Below are positions 1 to 10,738 of a stretch of 64,000 nt of DNA, piece after piece. The stretch comes from Adiantum capillus-veneris (Eukaryota > Streptophyta > Polypodiopsida > Polypodiales > Pteridaceae). The stretch is taken from contig CM043945.1 in the NCBI GenBank assembly GCA_014529385.2, forward strand, positions 151,563,741-151,627,740. Reading direction: 5' to 3'. The translations under genes were made by a program, and so were the position numbers. Position 1 is the stretch's first letter; each line of letters begins with the position of its first letter. Under the pieces are notes generated by a model that saw nothing but the letters and a program-made list of their open reading frames with translations, had not been told where the DNA came from and searched no databases.

Positions 1-403
1 CCTTGGCTCCTCCATCAAAGAAGATCAAGGCTTCTTGGTCTTTCACTTTGCCCCAAGCTCGGCACAATTCTGTACTCTCATTAAACGTGCTCGGATCGGT
101 ACCCACGCAATCTGGAACCAGTCCTGTTTTCATCATGCCTCTTCTTCCACGTTTCTCAGCTGCTCTCAAACTCCGAAGCCTCTCATCGTCCTTGTTATGT
201 TCTTTCTGTGCCTTTTTAGGGCACTTTGCGGAGATATGTCCAGTTTCCCCGCATCCAAAGCACTTCCCCTCCTTGATGTAGCGAGCTCTCTCCTGAGGAG
301 TGAGCTTGGGCCGTGCATCTTTCTTTTCTAGGTTGCTCTTTCTCTTTCTATTTTCATTTGTTGAAGTTTGTTCGGCTCTTTGCGTCGTGATCTCATCAGT
401 GAG
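1..403 (-). pseudogene. Gypsy gag zinc knuckle and protease start (3' part of split gag)
   Basis: On the minus strand this stretch encodes the C-terminal part of a Ty3/gypsy Gag followed by the start of the protease. A CX2CX4HX4C knuckle (CFGCGETGHISAKC) lies at 262-221, preceded by a basic, Arg/Lys-rich linker. Toward position 1 the frame reaches ALIFFDGGAK, which resembles the start of a retropepsin; the window edge cuts it off. The reading frame joins the gag piece that ends at 8757, because the DNA between them (409-8751) is an inserted LTR element flanked by GTAGG. Pol would lie left of the window. The family assignment is from the knuckle, the protease start and the continuity with the gag domain. 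Confidence 0.85.
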
Positions 404-408
404 GTAGG

Positions 409-1172
409 TGTTGCTAAATTGGCTTTATCTGACAGAAAAATAATTCTAAATAAATTATTGGATTTATAAGTGAGAGGGTTTTCTCGCTTGGAACAACAGG
501 AAAAATTATTCTAAATGAATTATTGGAATTTTAAGTGAGAGGGTTTTCCTCACTAGAGACATCCGAGTACAGAGTATTCCTAGTGCGTCATTCAAAGTAA
601 TGACGGGAGCACTGTGAACGGGAATATCTGTAAGGCCACCACGAACGGGTACTGCTGATGCGTCACATCGGATGGGTGACAAGGAGCATCGGAAAGAAGT
701 ATCCGACCATCCGGGAATGGACATCTCTGGTGCGTCATAGGATGGGTGATAGAGCATCGTGAAGGAGACTGTACCGTAAGTTCGGTAGGAAAGGACTAGG
801 TGATGGGTATTCCTGATGCGTCACAAGGTGGGTGACGGGTGCATCAGAAAGGGGATAACCATAGTCGAGAGGAAATCCAAACTGGAAAAGACGAATATGC
901 GTATAGACGCAAGCACAAGAATAAAGATGGGTTCTGAGAAGCTTTTCTTAAAAAGCGGAATATTTTAACGAGTTTTCCGGGAAGAGCAAACGCTTTCCCA
1001 CGAGGAATCTATGTATGCATTGCATTTGTGCATGTGGTTGTATCCAGGGACGCCTGGGAAGTGTTGTGAAAGGCATTGTTTTTAACTTATAAGGTTTTAT
1101 TGAGTTTTTGGGCAGGATCAGACCAATTTTAAAATATGTCGACCGCCCACTTAATAAGTGGACAGCCATTTA
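409..1172 (+). repeat. Left LTR (truncated) of the element at 409-8751
   Basis: It matches 7340-8102 closely from TGTTGCTAAATT to about AGCCATTT. It then loses similarity, so the promoter, R and U5 portions found in the right LTR are missing here. It contains the same four hairpin repeats (about 576-850) as the right copy. Confidence 0.85.
576..850. repeat. Four imperfect hairpin repeats in U3 of the left LTR
   Basis: Four copies of a motif of the form TGCGTCA...TGAC recur about every 75-80 bp. Each pairs with itself: for example CGTCATT and AATGACG flank a 6-base loop near 580-605, and GATGC/GTCAC pair with GTGAC/GCATC near 658-695. The TGACG half-sites look like plant bZIP (TGA-type) binding cores. 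An enhancer role is inference only. The same set recurs at 7515-7780. Confidence 0.6.
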
Positions 1173-1273
1173 GAAAATAAAGCAACAAAACCAACCAGCG
1201 AATTCTCTCTCCCTATTTCGGGTAGAACAGAAAAAAAAAATTGAAAAAAAAAATTGGAAAAAAAAATTGGCAG
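1173..1273. other. Junction segment between two truncated LTRs
   Basis: About 100 bp joins the broken left LTR (ends near 1172) to the broken 5' LTR of the nested element (begins near 1274). It holds three A-runs separated by TTG (about 1231-1268). It matches neither full LTR, so a deletion or imprecise repair joined the two LTRs here. Confidence 0.45.
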
Positions 1274-2023
1274 TAGGAGCACCTTGCTCAACAGGCAACT
1301 TCTCAGCAAGACCAACCCCCGCGACTACTCTGGCGTTTTCTCCACAGAAGACCTAGCGTTTCTTGCATCAGATCAGCCTTGGCGATTTGTACACAGCAGA
1401 TCAGCCCCGGCGTCATCACGACCCAGCAGATCAGCCTAGCGTTTTTGCATTTGCAGAACCCCGGCGACAGAAGGACCAATTTCAGCCCCTGGCGTTTTTG
1501 GATTTCAGCAGCAAATTAAGACCGGCATTATTCACCTAAAGTGTAGCAGATTCAGCCCGTAAAGACCATCAGTTTTCAGCCCTAAGAAACCTCATTTTTC
1601 AGCCAAGAAAACGCAGCCAAAACAGTCATTTTCAGCCATCGAAACAGTCCCGAAATTCAGCGATTAGAAGATCTCAGATTTCAGCCATCATCGTCGTCGT
1701 CGTCGTCGTCATCGGCATAGACCAAGTTGCATAGTCCATTGCATACGCATTGTACACCTTTGTGCAATCAAAGAATAGACCACTCTCACCGACGAGAGTG
1801 GGGCCTTCGGAGGAGGGTTTTACAAACTCTCGGTTGTCGTATCTCTTCTCTCTCCTTCTCTCAGTCTCATTCACTTGAACGCACAATATCCACTCACTTT
1901 GTTCGTGACCATAGCACTCTACAGACGGAAAGCTCTCTCTTTCCCTAAGAACTAAAAGGAACCTTGAGCAATAAAGATCACTAATCCTGAGAAAATACAA
2001 CATTCATTCCGCTGCACCTTACA
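1274..2023 (+). repeat. 5' LTR (left-truncated) of the Asp/His-ORF element
   Basis: It aligns with 4435-5175 of the 3' LTR with few differences. It retains a CGT/GTC trinucleotide run (about 1688-1711), an AATAAA signal at about 1969 and the LTR end CCTTACA. The first ~370 bp, including the TATA-like TTAATATATAGG found in the other copy, are missing. Confidence 0.8.
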
Positions 2024-2024
2024 T

Positions 2025-2036
2025 TGGTATCAGAGC
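2025..2036 (+). other. Primer-binding site (initiator-Met tRNA)
   Basis: TGGTATCAGAGC lies one base beyond the end of the 5' LTR. This is the standard plant PBS and fixes the LTR boundary at 2023 and the orientation as plus. Confidence 0.9.
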
Positions 2037-2501
2037 TTTGGAAGTGTTCTGCATTACTTAAGGAAAGAACCACAAGAAATTTTTTTTGCTTGTTGCGATC
2101 GCACGAACCCAAGTTTACTTGGGTGTGGCGATTCCTAATCGTGTTTTGTTGAAGAGTGACAGGAATCCCAAGAAAGAAGGGCTTGTCCAGCCTCCCCTTG
2201 TGTCTCTTTTCACTCATTGAGAGCGGACCATGCACTTAGCGACCGGCCAATCGACGTGAGGTGGGAAAAAGCAACCTTGGTGTGACCGCAAGGCCGCCAA
2301 GGGGTGCGCCCGCAGAAAAGGGTAGAACTCGGGTGAAGAGAAGATCCTTCTCCAACGCGATTTGCAAGCGAAAGAAAACCTCAAGAACCTCAAGAAACAA
2401 GACCCCCAAGAACCCAAGTTCCTCGTGAACTTCAAAACCCAAGACCCTCAAGAACCCAAGTTCCTCGTGACCTTAAGAACACAAGAACCCACGATTGCAG
2501 A

Positions 2502-3931
2502 ATGGTCATCACTAGAAGCGGAATGGATACTTCGCTTGGAGGTGATGAGCATGAGAGAGGCGAAGAAGAATTTTCCCCACCAGGAGGTTTTTCCGACCCT
2601 CCCCTATCTACGACAAAGATTGCACTAACTCCTATGGAGGAGTTGGAACAAGAAAGAGAAGCAGACAGAAAAGCCTACGAAGAAGACATGGCAGCCATCG
2701 AGCGTAAGTACCAAGAAAGATGGCAGCCATAGCGCGCGAGAGCAAAGCAAGACAAGCAGATTTTGATCGCGAGATCAAAGCACAAAAAGAAAAGAGCGAC
2801 CAACACATGAAAGAGTTCTTGCGACTCTTTTCTATTGTGCAAGCGCAATTCGCACAAGATCAGGAAAAGGAGACTCTCTCAGTCTCTACTTCTCCAAAGC
2901 ATGACCCACAAGATTTGCATGATTGTGTGAAGCATGATGATGATTTGATTGACAATGACTTGCATGATGATTTGAAGCACAATGATAAGCATGATGATTT
3001 GGATGACAATGACAAGCATGATGATTTACATGATCAAGATGTGGTTTCTCACAAGCATGATGAGTTGCATGATCTAGATGTGATTTCTCACAAGCATGAT
3101 GAGTTGCATGAAGAGGATGTGATTGTTCACAAGGATGATGTGTTAGTTGATGCTTTTTCTAGCGAAGCTAACCTCGTTGTAGATTCGATCAATCACCAAG
3201 AATCGATCTTGGCTTTCGAGTCGAGGTCCACAGAACCCCCACACGACGATTCGATCATTCAGGACGAACCAATCTTGGCTCTCGAGCCTTGGTCCAAAGA
3301 ACCATCACAGGAAGTATTATGTGTTCGCATGATTGGTACGCACGCATTGTTCGAGTGTTTCATTCGTGAAGGTTTCCTGTATTTTAGTCAACATCGTTAT
3401 GTGATCCCTTTTCCTAGGCACGACATATTGTATGTTGAGCACGTTTCTCTCATCGATGAGCACGAATGTATGCGGATTGTCCATGAAAAGCTGAAAAGTT
3501 TGTATGTCAGGAAACCACATTCCATGTCTCTTCCTTGGCATGACACAGTGTCCGAACGAGCACATGATTGTATGAGCACCAAGCATGGGCATTTTCATTG
3601 TGATTTGCCACAGTTGATTGATTTTGATCAAACAGAAAAGATTCGATCGCATTGTTTGCATGTGTTTGATGAACGGGTTGTCACTCCGTCTCTATGTTCA
3701 TCTACATGGCATACACAGTCTTTAGAGAAGACAAGATTTTTTTCCTTCACTTTACATGGAATGAGTATGTTCATGGTTTTGTGTTGGAGATGGTTTCAGG
3801 AATTTTCAGCCATGGAGATTCTTGAAGACGAAAGACGCAGGACTCTAGACGAAGTTGACGCAAGAAAGGAGATAAGACTTTGTGTCGCTTTCGGCGCGGC
3901 CCAAAGAAGCAAGCATTGCAGACCTTTATGA
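2502..3931 (+). pseudogene. Coiled-coil plus Asp/His-repeat ORF of unknown function
   Basis: Two overlapping frames, 2502-2732 and 2720-3931 (403 aa), appear to be one protein broken by a frameshift near 2720-2730. The N-terminus begins MVITRSG, similar to many plant gypsy Gag starts. It is followed by a charged, probably coiled-coil segment rich in Lys/Glu/Arg. From about 2900 to 3150 come short repeats built on HDELHD, HKHDE and KHDDL, strongly Asp- and His-rich. The rest (about 3170-3931) contains two copies of a phrase like ILAFES/ILALEPW and no known domain. No zinc knuckle, protease or polymerase motif is present. It could be a Gag-derived or captured gene carried by the non-autonomous element. 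Function is not inferred. Confidence 0.6.
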
Positions 3932-4064
3932 AGTTCAAGTACCACACTACCCACACATCAAAGTGGGCCGGCGAAGAGTCCCTTCCAAGATTCCGGATGC
4001 TGTTGGCGATCTCCCTCGACGCCATACAGTTCGGTACCAGTATCTCACTTTGAAAAGGAGGGGA

Positions 4065-5175
4065 TGTCACGTGACACATCCCAACCCAATGTGTCCGTGG
4101 ACAAGGTATACCATAGCAGGGTTCAGTCAGTCTAGCCAGTTTAGATTAGCAGTGATCTGGCACTTTTGTGAGTCTATTCGTAGACCGTGCATGCCCAGTC
4201 ACTTAGCATAGATGCATATCCTCCAGTTGCACACAGCATGATCATCAGAATTCCCATCAGAATCCATTAGCATCAGTTAGGGGAATTTTCCAGTGCATTT
4301 AGCCTATTTTCCTATTTATTGGGATTTTCGATTATTATTTTTAAGTGACTTTCCAACAAAAGTAGGTAGGGCAATTTTGCTAAGTTAATATATAGGCAAA
4401 CCCAAGTTAGCAGTAATTGGCAGAAGAGGCAACAGGAGCACCTTGCTCAACAGGCAACTTCTCAGCAAGACCAACCCTCGCGACTACTCTGGCGTTTTCT
4501 CCACAGAAGACCTAGCATTTTTTGCATCAGATCAGCCTTGGCGATTTGTGCACAGCAGATCAGCCCCGACGTCATCACGACCCAGCAAATCAGCCTAGCG
4601 TTTTTGCATTTGCAAAACCCCGGCGACAGAAGGACCAATTTCAGCCCCTGGCGTTTTTGGATTTCAGCAGCAAATTAAGACCGGCATTATTTACCTAAAG
4701 TGTAGCAGATTCAGCCCGTAAAGACCATCAGTTTTCAGCCCTTAGAAACCTCATTTTCAGCCAAGAAAACGCAGCCAAAACAGTCATTTTCAGCCACCGA
4801 AACAGTCCGGAAATTCAGCGATTAGAAGATCCCAGATTTCAGCCATCGTCGTCGTCGTCGTCGTCGGCATAGACCAAGTTGCATAGTCCATTGCATACGC
4901 ATTGTACACCTTTGTGCAATCAAAGAATAGACCACTCTCGCCGACGAGAGTGGGGCCTTCGGAGGAGGGTTTTACAAACTCTCGGTTGTCGTATCTCTTC
5001 TCTCTCCTTCTCTCAGTCTCATTCACTTGAACGCACAATATCCACTCACTTTGTTCGTGACCACAGCACTCTACAGACGGAAAGCTCTCTCTTTCCCTAA
5101 GAACTAAAAGGAACCTTGAGCAATAAAGATCACTAATCCTGAGAAAATACAACATTCATTCCGGTGCACCTAACA
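4065..5175 (+). repeat. 3' LTR of the Asp/His-ORF element
   Basis: 1,111 bp, starting TGTCACGTGACA (itself a palindrome containing CACGTG) and ending CCTAACA. TATA-like TTAATATATAGG lies at about 4384-4395 and AATAAA at about 5122. A CGT trinucleotide run lies at about 4846-4868, just upstream of conserved leader-like text. The following bases AGCAT (5176) should be the target duplication. The matching left copy is lost with the 5' end. Confidence 0.85.
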
Positions 5176-6000
5176 AGCATGATCTCCTCTCTTTCTCTGT
5201 AAAGGAGGACGACTCTGGGAAGATACGGGAAGAAGCCATGACAAGCCAAGAGAGAAGTAAGCAGGCGGAAACCTAAGTCCTGTAGGAAAAGCTCGCGGAG
5301 TTGGGAAAAAAAAAAATTCTCTCTGCAAGAAGTCGACACAAGACTTGGGATTCTCTGAGAAGGCGACAAGAGCATGATGCTCAAGAACCTAGAGAATCCT
5401 AGGAGCGGAATGCTCAAGATCCTTCAGAATCCAGAAAATATCCATGAACATCAATCCATAACCATAGCCAAGAAATCCCGTCATTCCAGGAAGGATATGA
5501 AGAAGGTCTTTAGACCTCAGAACACTCCGGTCAAGTTTGATACTTTTGATGGATGGGAAGATGTCCAAAAAGCTAACGCTTTCATTCGATCGTTTGAAGT
5601 TGCCTTTGCAAGCGGCAATTGCTGAAAAGCGTCGAAGGTGAGGCATGTGACCAAACACCTCAAGGGGGATTGCAAGTACTTGGTGGTATACCAAAGCTTT
5701 GCAAGGAACTTACAACAAGACTTGGATTCAATTCAAGGCTGAATTTTCGGACAAATTTTTTTCCTCTACACTTTGAGGAAGGCATTCAAGAAGATTGGGA
5801 TTGGTTTGCCCAATAGGAACACGAGCGAGTCAAAGCAAGTAGTGGTTCACTCTTGCCAAGGTAGCTCCATTCTCGATCATCTCTGAGGAAGGAAAGATGA
5901 ACAAATTTAACGAAGGACTTTTGCCCGAATTTTGTAAACCCATCTGCAAGATACTTTGCAGCAGATGGTGGAGTCAGCAATAAAAGCTTAAAGTGTACAC
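5176..6000 (+). pseudogene. Decayed gypsy gag fragment
   Basis: Frames at 5374-5625 and on to about 6000 give a Gag-like series. It includes VKFDTFDGWEDVQKANAFI, then SKVRHVTKHLKG, then in another frame MNKFNEGLLPEFCKPICK. These align in order with the better preserved Gag domains at 9412-8757 (minus) and 26600-27050 (plus), which share FDTF...FIQQFD and a late LPEE-type motif. Several stops and frameshifts separate the pieces. It is the only coding remnant of the element at 409-8751. Confidence 0.65.
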
Positions 6001-7339
6001 CTTGATGTACATAGAATACAATCCCCACAGTGGGACGAGAACCATTGAACACAGAAACAACGAATTTTTGTTACCTCTCCTCGAAAGATACATTGCTATC
6101 CGGAAGTTTGGAGTAAGGGAATTCAATCTAACTCCTGAGTTTTTGACCCTCAAACTTTAAGTGAGAGGGCAGGTCTTTGATCAAAGTTAAATCTTTGAGG
6201 AACTCATAACATGCGTATTGCTTTTATGCACGAGATATGCATGTGTCTAACCAAGACAATCACTCTCGAGTATTTATGAGAGTAGGATCAATTTGAAACA
6301 TTGTTTTCAGAGATGAATTGGTTTGCTCAACCATCCGGAAGGTCAACTATTGATCTCGTATCCGGTAGTTCACAAACACATTACCTGCTATTGCGGGTAG
6401 GACGGCAGAAAGGAAGGAACCATTCCAAGCTTTCAACCAAGAAAAGCTTTCACTAAGCTTATGAACCAACACCCCCTACCCGGTCAGGGAAGACATGGTA
6501 GTGCTTTTCGCACAAGTGAATGAACACTCTCTTTACGAGGGAAGGAACAAGTGACGACTACGACCTGTGCTCGAGGATCCAAGGATTGAAATCCTAGATT
6601 ATTTGATGAGCGGGTTTTGCTCTAAGATCGAGCCAAGGGATCGTCAAGTTGAGCGTCTTCGCTCTAAGGATCTTATGAAGGGAAGGTAATTTCCCAGGTT
6701 CACCAAAACTCTCGGCTTAAGAATTATGTACACCTTTGGGTACATGGATAACGCACGACGATCCAAACCTATTGCAAGGAATTGGATGAGAGTTTGTTAT
6801 ACTCTCTTGAGCTCCTTTTTGCGCGCAAGGATATTCTGACACGAGAATCTCTATTTGAGATGTGTTCGGTAGAAGGAATTTGAGTTTCTCTACGGAGAAG
6901 AGGTTTTCTGATGGTCGTTGATCATTGAGTACGCTATGTGCTTTTACCATTACAGTAGCAACTTTTGGTTGTGGTAATAGCGCAAGGTTATGCGCAAGGA
7001 CATAGACCTAAATTGATTTTTAGGAGGATTATTCTTCTCGGGATTGAGAAGGTTGAATTGAGTTAACAGATTCTCGAAAAGACGCGAATGACGAGTTCTT
7101 ACATGGCTCGTAAGTTTGATGAATGGTGAAGGATATCCTCAAGGTACTAGAGGACAGACATGAACCGGTAAGGTAAGTATTGAATTATTGAATTATTGTT
7201 TAATTTAATTTTTAAGTTCTCTTTTGAGAAAGGACTAGCTCAACTCACTAATGAGCAAGGTTTGGAATCTTTCCGGTTTCTCCCCGGCAGTTCAGTTGGA
7301 CCTCTACAATTGAGAACAGCTGTTTATAAGTGAGAGGGA
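6001..7339 (+). other. Non-coding interior of the element at 409-8751
   Basis: There is no ORF with recognisable similarity. The phrase TAAGTGAGAGGG, identical to the core of the purine tract beside the right LTR, also occurs near 6160. It recurs inside both LTRs (about 470 and 531; 7400 and 7463), so old purine-tract copies may be scattered here. Nothing else is supported. Confidence 0.5.
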
Positions 7340-8751
7340 TGTTGCTAAATTGGCTTTATCTGACAGAAAAATCATTCTAAATAAATTATTGAATTTATAA
7401 GTGAGAGGGTTTTCTCGCTTGGAACAACAGGAAAAATAATTCTAAATGAATTATTGGAATTTTAAGTGAAAGGGTTTTTCTCACCGGAGACATCCGAGTA
7501 CAAAGTATTCCTAGTGCGTCATTCAAAGTAATGACGGAAGCACTGTGAACCGGAATATCTGTAAGGCCACTAATAACGGGTACTTCTGATGCGTCACATC
7601 GGATGGGTGACAGGAAGCATCGGAAAGAAGTATCCGACCATCCGGGAACGGACATCTCTGATGCGTCATAGGATGGGTGATAGAGCATCGTGAAGAAGAC
7701 TGTACCGTAAGTTCGGTAGGAAAGGACTAGGTGATGGGTATTCCTAATGCGTCACAAGGTGGGTGATGGGTGCATCGGAAAGGGGATATCCATAGTCGAG
7801 AGGAAATCCGAATTCAAAAAGAGGAATACACGTAAAGACGCAAGCACAAGAAGAAAGATGGGTTTTGAAAAGCTTTTCTTAAAAAGCGGAATATTTTAAC
7901 GAGTTTTCCGGGAAGAGCAAACGCTTTCCCGCGAGGAATCTATGTATGCATTGCATTTGTGCATGTGGTTGCATCCAGGGACGCCTGGGAAGTGTTGTGA
8001 ACGGCATTGTTTTTAACTTATAAGGTTTTATTGAGTTTTTGGGCAGGATCAGACCAATTTTAAAATATGCCGACCGCCCACTTATTAAGTGGGTAGCCAT
8101 TTGGGAAAAAGAAAAAAAAACGGCCGCGATCTCTACGCGAGCAGCTATTCGTGCCGTGGTCAAGGAGCTATAAGAGCACCACATATCCTCACTGAAAGGG
8201 GGTTACCAACGCCAGCAAGAGAAAACTCTGCCGCTAGATAACGCAAGAGATCGCGAGACTACGAAGCACGGAAGTCGCTTTTCCCACGCAAGAGCGACAG
8301 GTATATATTGTGGATTCGCCATACAAATTGTTGTCGAGTGTTTGCGTGTGTTTGCAAGTACTTCATCGCGAAGGAGAAGCAAAAAGGCTTCGGCCTACGC
8401 TTGGGAATTCCGGGAACGGAATTCGAAAATTGTCTGAGGAGTCTCGACTCCGAGTACAGACGGAAAAAGGATTGAGAGCTCGTCTCTCGGATTTCCCTTA
8501 CGGGAAGGAACGACCATCGAGTCAGAGAATTAGAACGGAGGGGTTTTCTCCGGTTCTTGTGCTTGTAAAAAGATTCTCCCTAATAAAGGATTCTCTTTAA
8601 GGGGGGGGACCAGCCCATCTTCTGGTCCCCAGTACTGTGTCGATCTTCTCACTCTCTCTCTCTCTCTATTTATTTCTCGGCTTCAGTATTAAGTGATAAA
8701 TTCTATTTATCCGAGTATATTTTATATTGTTATGCGCTCCTAGTTGTGCCA
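7340..8751 (+). repeat. Right LTR (complete, 1,412 bp)
   Basis: It begins TGTTGCTAAATT and ends TTGTGCCA, followed by target duplication GTAGG. The U3 part repeats the four hairpins (7515-7780). A TATA-like GGTATATATTG is at about 8300 and an AATAAA at about 8581, giving a plausible promoter and polyadenylation layout. A short CT run lies at 8651-8668 in U5. Confidence 0.85.
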
Positions 8752-8756
8752 GTAGG

Positions 8757-10030
8757 TCAAACTACCAGAGTGAATGGCAAAACCAGGTTTTGCATGACTC
8801 ATCAACTCCTGAATGGAAGCTGACTTCTGTTCCAAAAAGTGATCTCGGATCTCTGCAGGAAGACCCGAGGTAAGCCGCTCAATTTGTTCCTTGAACGAGA
8901 TCTTCTTGAACGAAGAGGCAGGTAGAAAAGATCTCCAGAATCTCTCGCAATAAGCATCCACTATATCTTTCTTGGTCATCCGAAGATGGTTCCACGCAGT
9001 TCGTATAACACGTTCATACTCTCGAGTTAGCCAAGAAGAAATAAAAAGCCTCTTGAATTTCAGCCATTTGACCGGCACAGTCTTGTTTAATAGAAGCATG
9101 GACCACCAAGTTCGAGCATTCCCCTTAAAGTAAGAGGCAGCTCTTCGAATCTTAAGAGTGCTCGGAGTAACGCCCTCCCGCGAAAGCGATGTCAAACTGT
9201 TGTACAAAAGACAAAGCCTTCGAAGCATCTCTATAACCAGAAAACGTGTCAAATTTAATTGATTGTCCACCTTCCTTAAACTCTCGAACATTCTTGCTTT
9301 TGTCTTCTTGAAAATCATACTGGTTGGCTTTATAAAAATTCTTCTTCTTTGCATAAAAGTTGTTGTCATCCGAGTCCGAACTAGACGAGTACTCTGTAGA
9401 ACTATCAACCACGGGGCGAGATTTAGACTTCTTTGCCTTTTTCTTGCCCTTTCCGAAGCGTTGCTTTTTGCTTCGCTTTTTGCCCTTTCTGTCTTCTTCG
9501 CTCGAGTCAGATGAGCTAGAAGAGCTGTCAGAAGAAGAAGAAGAAGAACAGGATACTCCTTCAAATCGAACACGCTTCTTCTATTTCTTTGCCTTTTCAA
9601 AAGTAGACTGATGACCCAAATAACCCGGGAAGTCAGTGCCTTTCTTCTGCTTTTTGTCGTGCTTTTTAAATTTGTTTGCGCATCAAAAAGCTGGGCAATT
9701 CGTGCATCCACCACCTCTTCTAATTCCTTCTATGTATACGGGAGTAGGAGGTTTCTTGAGAGCGGGTTTTTGGAGTAGTTTTGTGGTTTTCTGCCACTGC
9801 GTGTGCACCTCCTCGAAAGAAGTCTCGCTCATATATTCTGCAAATTTTGAATCCTTCGCAAAATTGAGCATCATCTTTATTGCGTCAACGATCAATCGTT
9901 GACATTCCATCTCTCGAAGCTCCGCCTAAGTAGGTTGAGGCGGGTTATACTCCTTGTCTAAATCTTCGTTGTAATCCCTTCCCGCATCTCCTGATGCAAA
10001 GGGAGTCAACTGACCTTTGCCTGAAGCCAT
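8757..10030 (-). pseudogene. Gypsy Gag, main domain (split by insertion)
   Basis: Read on the minus strand from ATG at 10030 (MASGKGQLTPF...). Stops near 9930 and 9680 and a stop near 9590 show decay. The protein has an N-terminal helix-rich part, then a long Ser/Lys stretch at about 9560-9400 (SSSSSSDSSEEDRKGKKRSK and neighbours). The retrotransposon Gag domain at about 9330-8780 contains IKFDTFSGYRDASKALSFV, YFKGNARTWWSML and IERLTSGLPAEIRDHFLEQK. The frame breaks into foreign DNA at GTAGG (8752-8756) and resumes at 403-1 with the zinc knuckle. Confidence 0.85.
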
Positions 10031-10076
10031 AGGTGCCGCGGAAAAAAATTTAGGGATCTGATTTCCCGTAGGCCGT

Positions 10077-10088
10077 GCTCTGATACCA
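10077..10088 (-). other. Primer-binding site of the minus-strand gypsy element
   Basis: The minus strand reads TGGTATCAGAGC two bases inside the 5' LTR end at 10090. It matches initiator-Met tRNA and sets the orientation. Confidence 0.9.
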
Positions 10089-10089
10089 A

Positions 10090-10489
10090 TGTAACAGACT
10101 TAGACACTCCAAGTCAAGAATCTACCGCGACAGCACAAATAACCACTTCAAAATAGTTCACAGTTCACAATTGATTCGACGCTGGCCCGGCGGAGTTCCG
10201 TGCCTAGAGATATTGGCTCCAAAGAATGGCGCCCCTTTCGGTATTTCTTTTTGTATTAATCTGTGTTCACAAGTACAAGAGTGCGGGCAGGCGCTCGTAC
10301 TTAGACTCTGCGTCCAGATGCTCATGAGTTATGAGGCTCCTGCCAGCTTATTTAAAGAGTAAAAGGGATGCCAAAAGCAAAGCCCCAAAAGCCTCTTTTA
10401 AAAGCTTGCCATAAAAATCTTCCCTTAAAAAATAAATCAAAACGGGTTTCTTTCTCTCTCCCTCAATTGCGTAAAATAAGGCAACCAGG

Positions 10490-10567
<78 letters not shown>

Positions 10568-10733
10568 GCGTAGCCAAAAGCAACCAGCGTGACCAGCGTG
10601 GCACTTCCACAGACTGCGCCGCAATTTCCGGGAGTATAGTGCCACGTCAGCAGTGTCGCAACCAGCCACCAATTCAGCCCGCCACAGGGGTGTGTGTGTG
10701 TGCATTGGGCAGCCACGTCATCAGTTTGTGACA
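10090..10733 (-). repeat. 5' LTR of the minus-strand gypsy element
   Basis: 644 bp. The plus-strand text starts TGTAACAGAC and ends GTTTGTGACA, so the element reads TGTCACAAAC...GTCTGTTACA. It abuts the primer site on its left. On its right it abuts a chromovirus integrase that it interrupts (predicted duplication TCCGA at 10734-10738; the partner lies outside the window). A 69-bp CT run lies inside. RC similarity of its R/U5 part (a GAAATACC...GGGGCGCC motif) to 13720-13780 suggests a related LTR remnant there. Confidence 0.8.
10495..10563. repeat. (CT)n microsatellite, 69 bp
   Basis: Perfect CT dinucleotide run inside the 5' LTR of the minus-strand gypsy element (GA on the element's sense strand). 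Confidence 0.97.
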
Positions 10734-10738
10734 TCCGA

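Larger units (their letters stand above)
1274..5175 (+). mobile_element. Non-autonomous LTR element with Asp/His-rich ORF
   Basis: The 3' LTR is complete at 4065-5175 (TGTCACGTGACA...CTAACA). The 5' LTR is truncated on its left (1274-2023). The primer site TGGTATCAGAGC starts at 2025, two bases after the LTR, and matches initiator-Met tRNA. The purine tract (AAAAGGAGGGGA, ending 4064) abuts the 3' LTR. The 2-kb interior encodes no protease, reverse transcriptase or integrase, only the ORF at 2502-3931. This is the layout of a large retrotransposon derivative mobilised in trans. A solo LTR of the same family lies at 12058-13257. Confidence 0.85.
409..8751 (+). mobile_element. Non-autonomous gypsy-like LTR element nested in a minus-strand gag
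   Basis: Both ends carry the same LTR beginning TGTTGCTAAATTGGC: a truncated left copy at 409-1172 and a full right copy at 7340-8751. The 5-base duplication GTAGG lies at 404-408 and 8752-8756. Removing 409-8751 plus one GTAGG restores the frame of the minus-strand gag around it. Inside are a second LTR element (about 1274-5175), a short gag remnant on the plus strand (about 5374-6000) and 1.3 kb with no coding signal. No protease, reverse transcriptase or integrase is visible, so it must have relied on other elements' enzymes. The purine tract next to the right LTR is AAGTGAGAGGGA at 7328-7339. Confidence 0.85.

Noticed and set aside
948-1169. Short minus ORF in LTR, also found near 7879-8184
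   Set aside because: It lies in U3 of both LTRs, and its recurrence is explained by LTR duplication.
1674-2003. 109-121-aa minus ORFs with Met-Thr repeats at 1674 and 4790
   Set aside because: They read the CGT triplet run and flanks in the LTR antisense; no domain is present and the ORF is repeated only because the LTR is.
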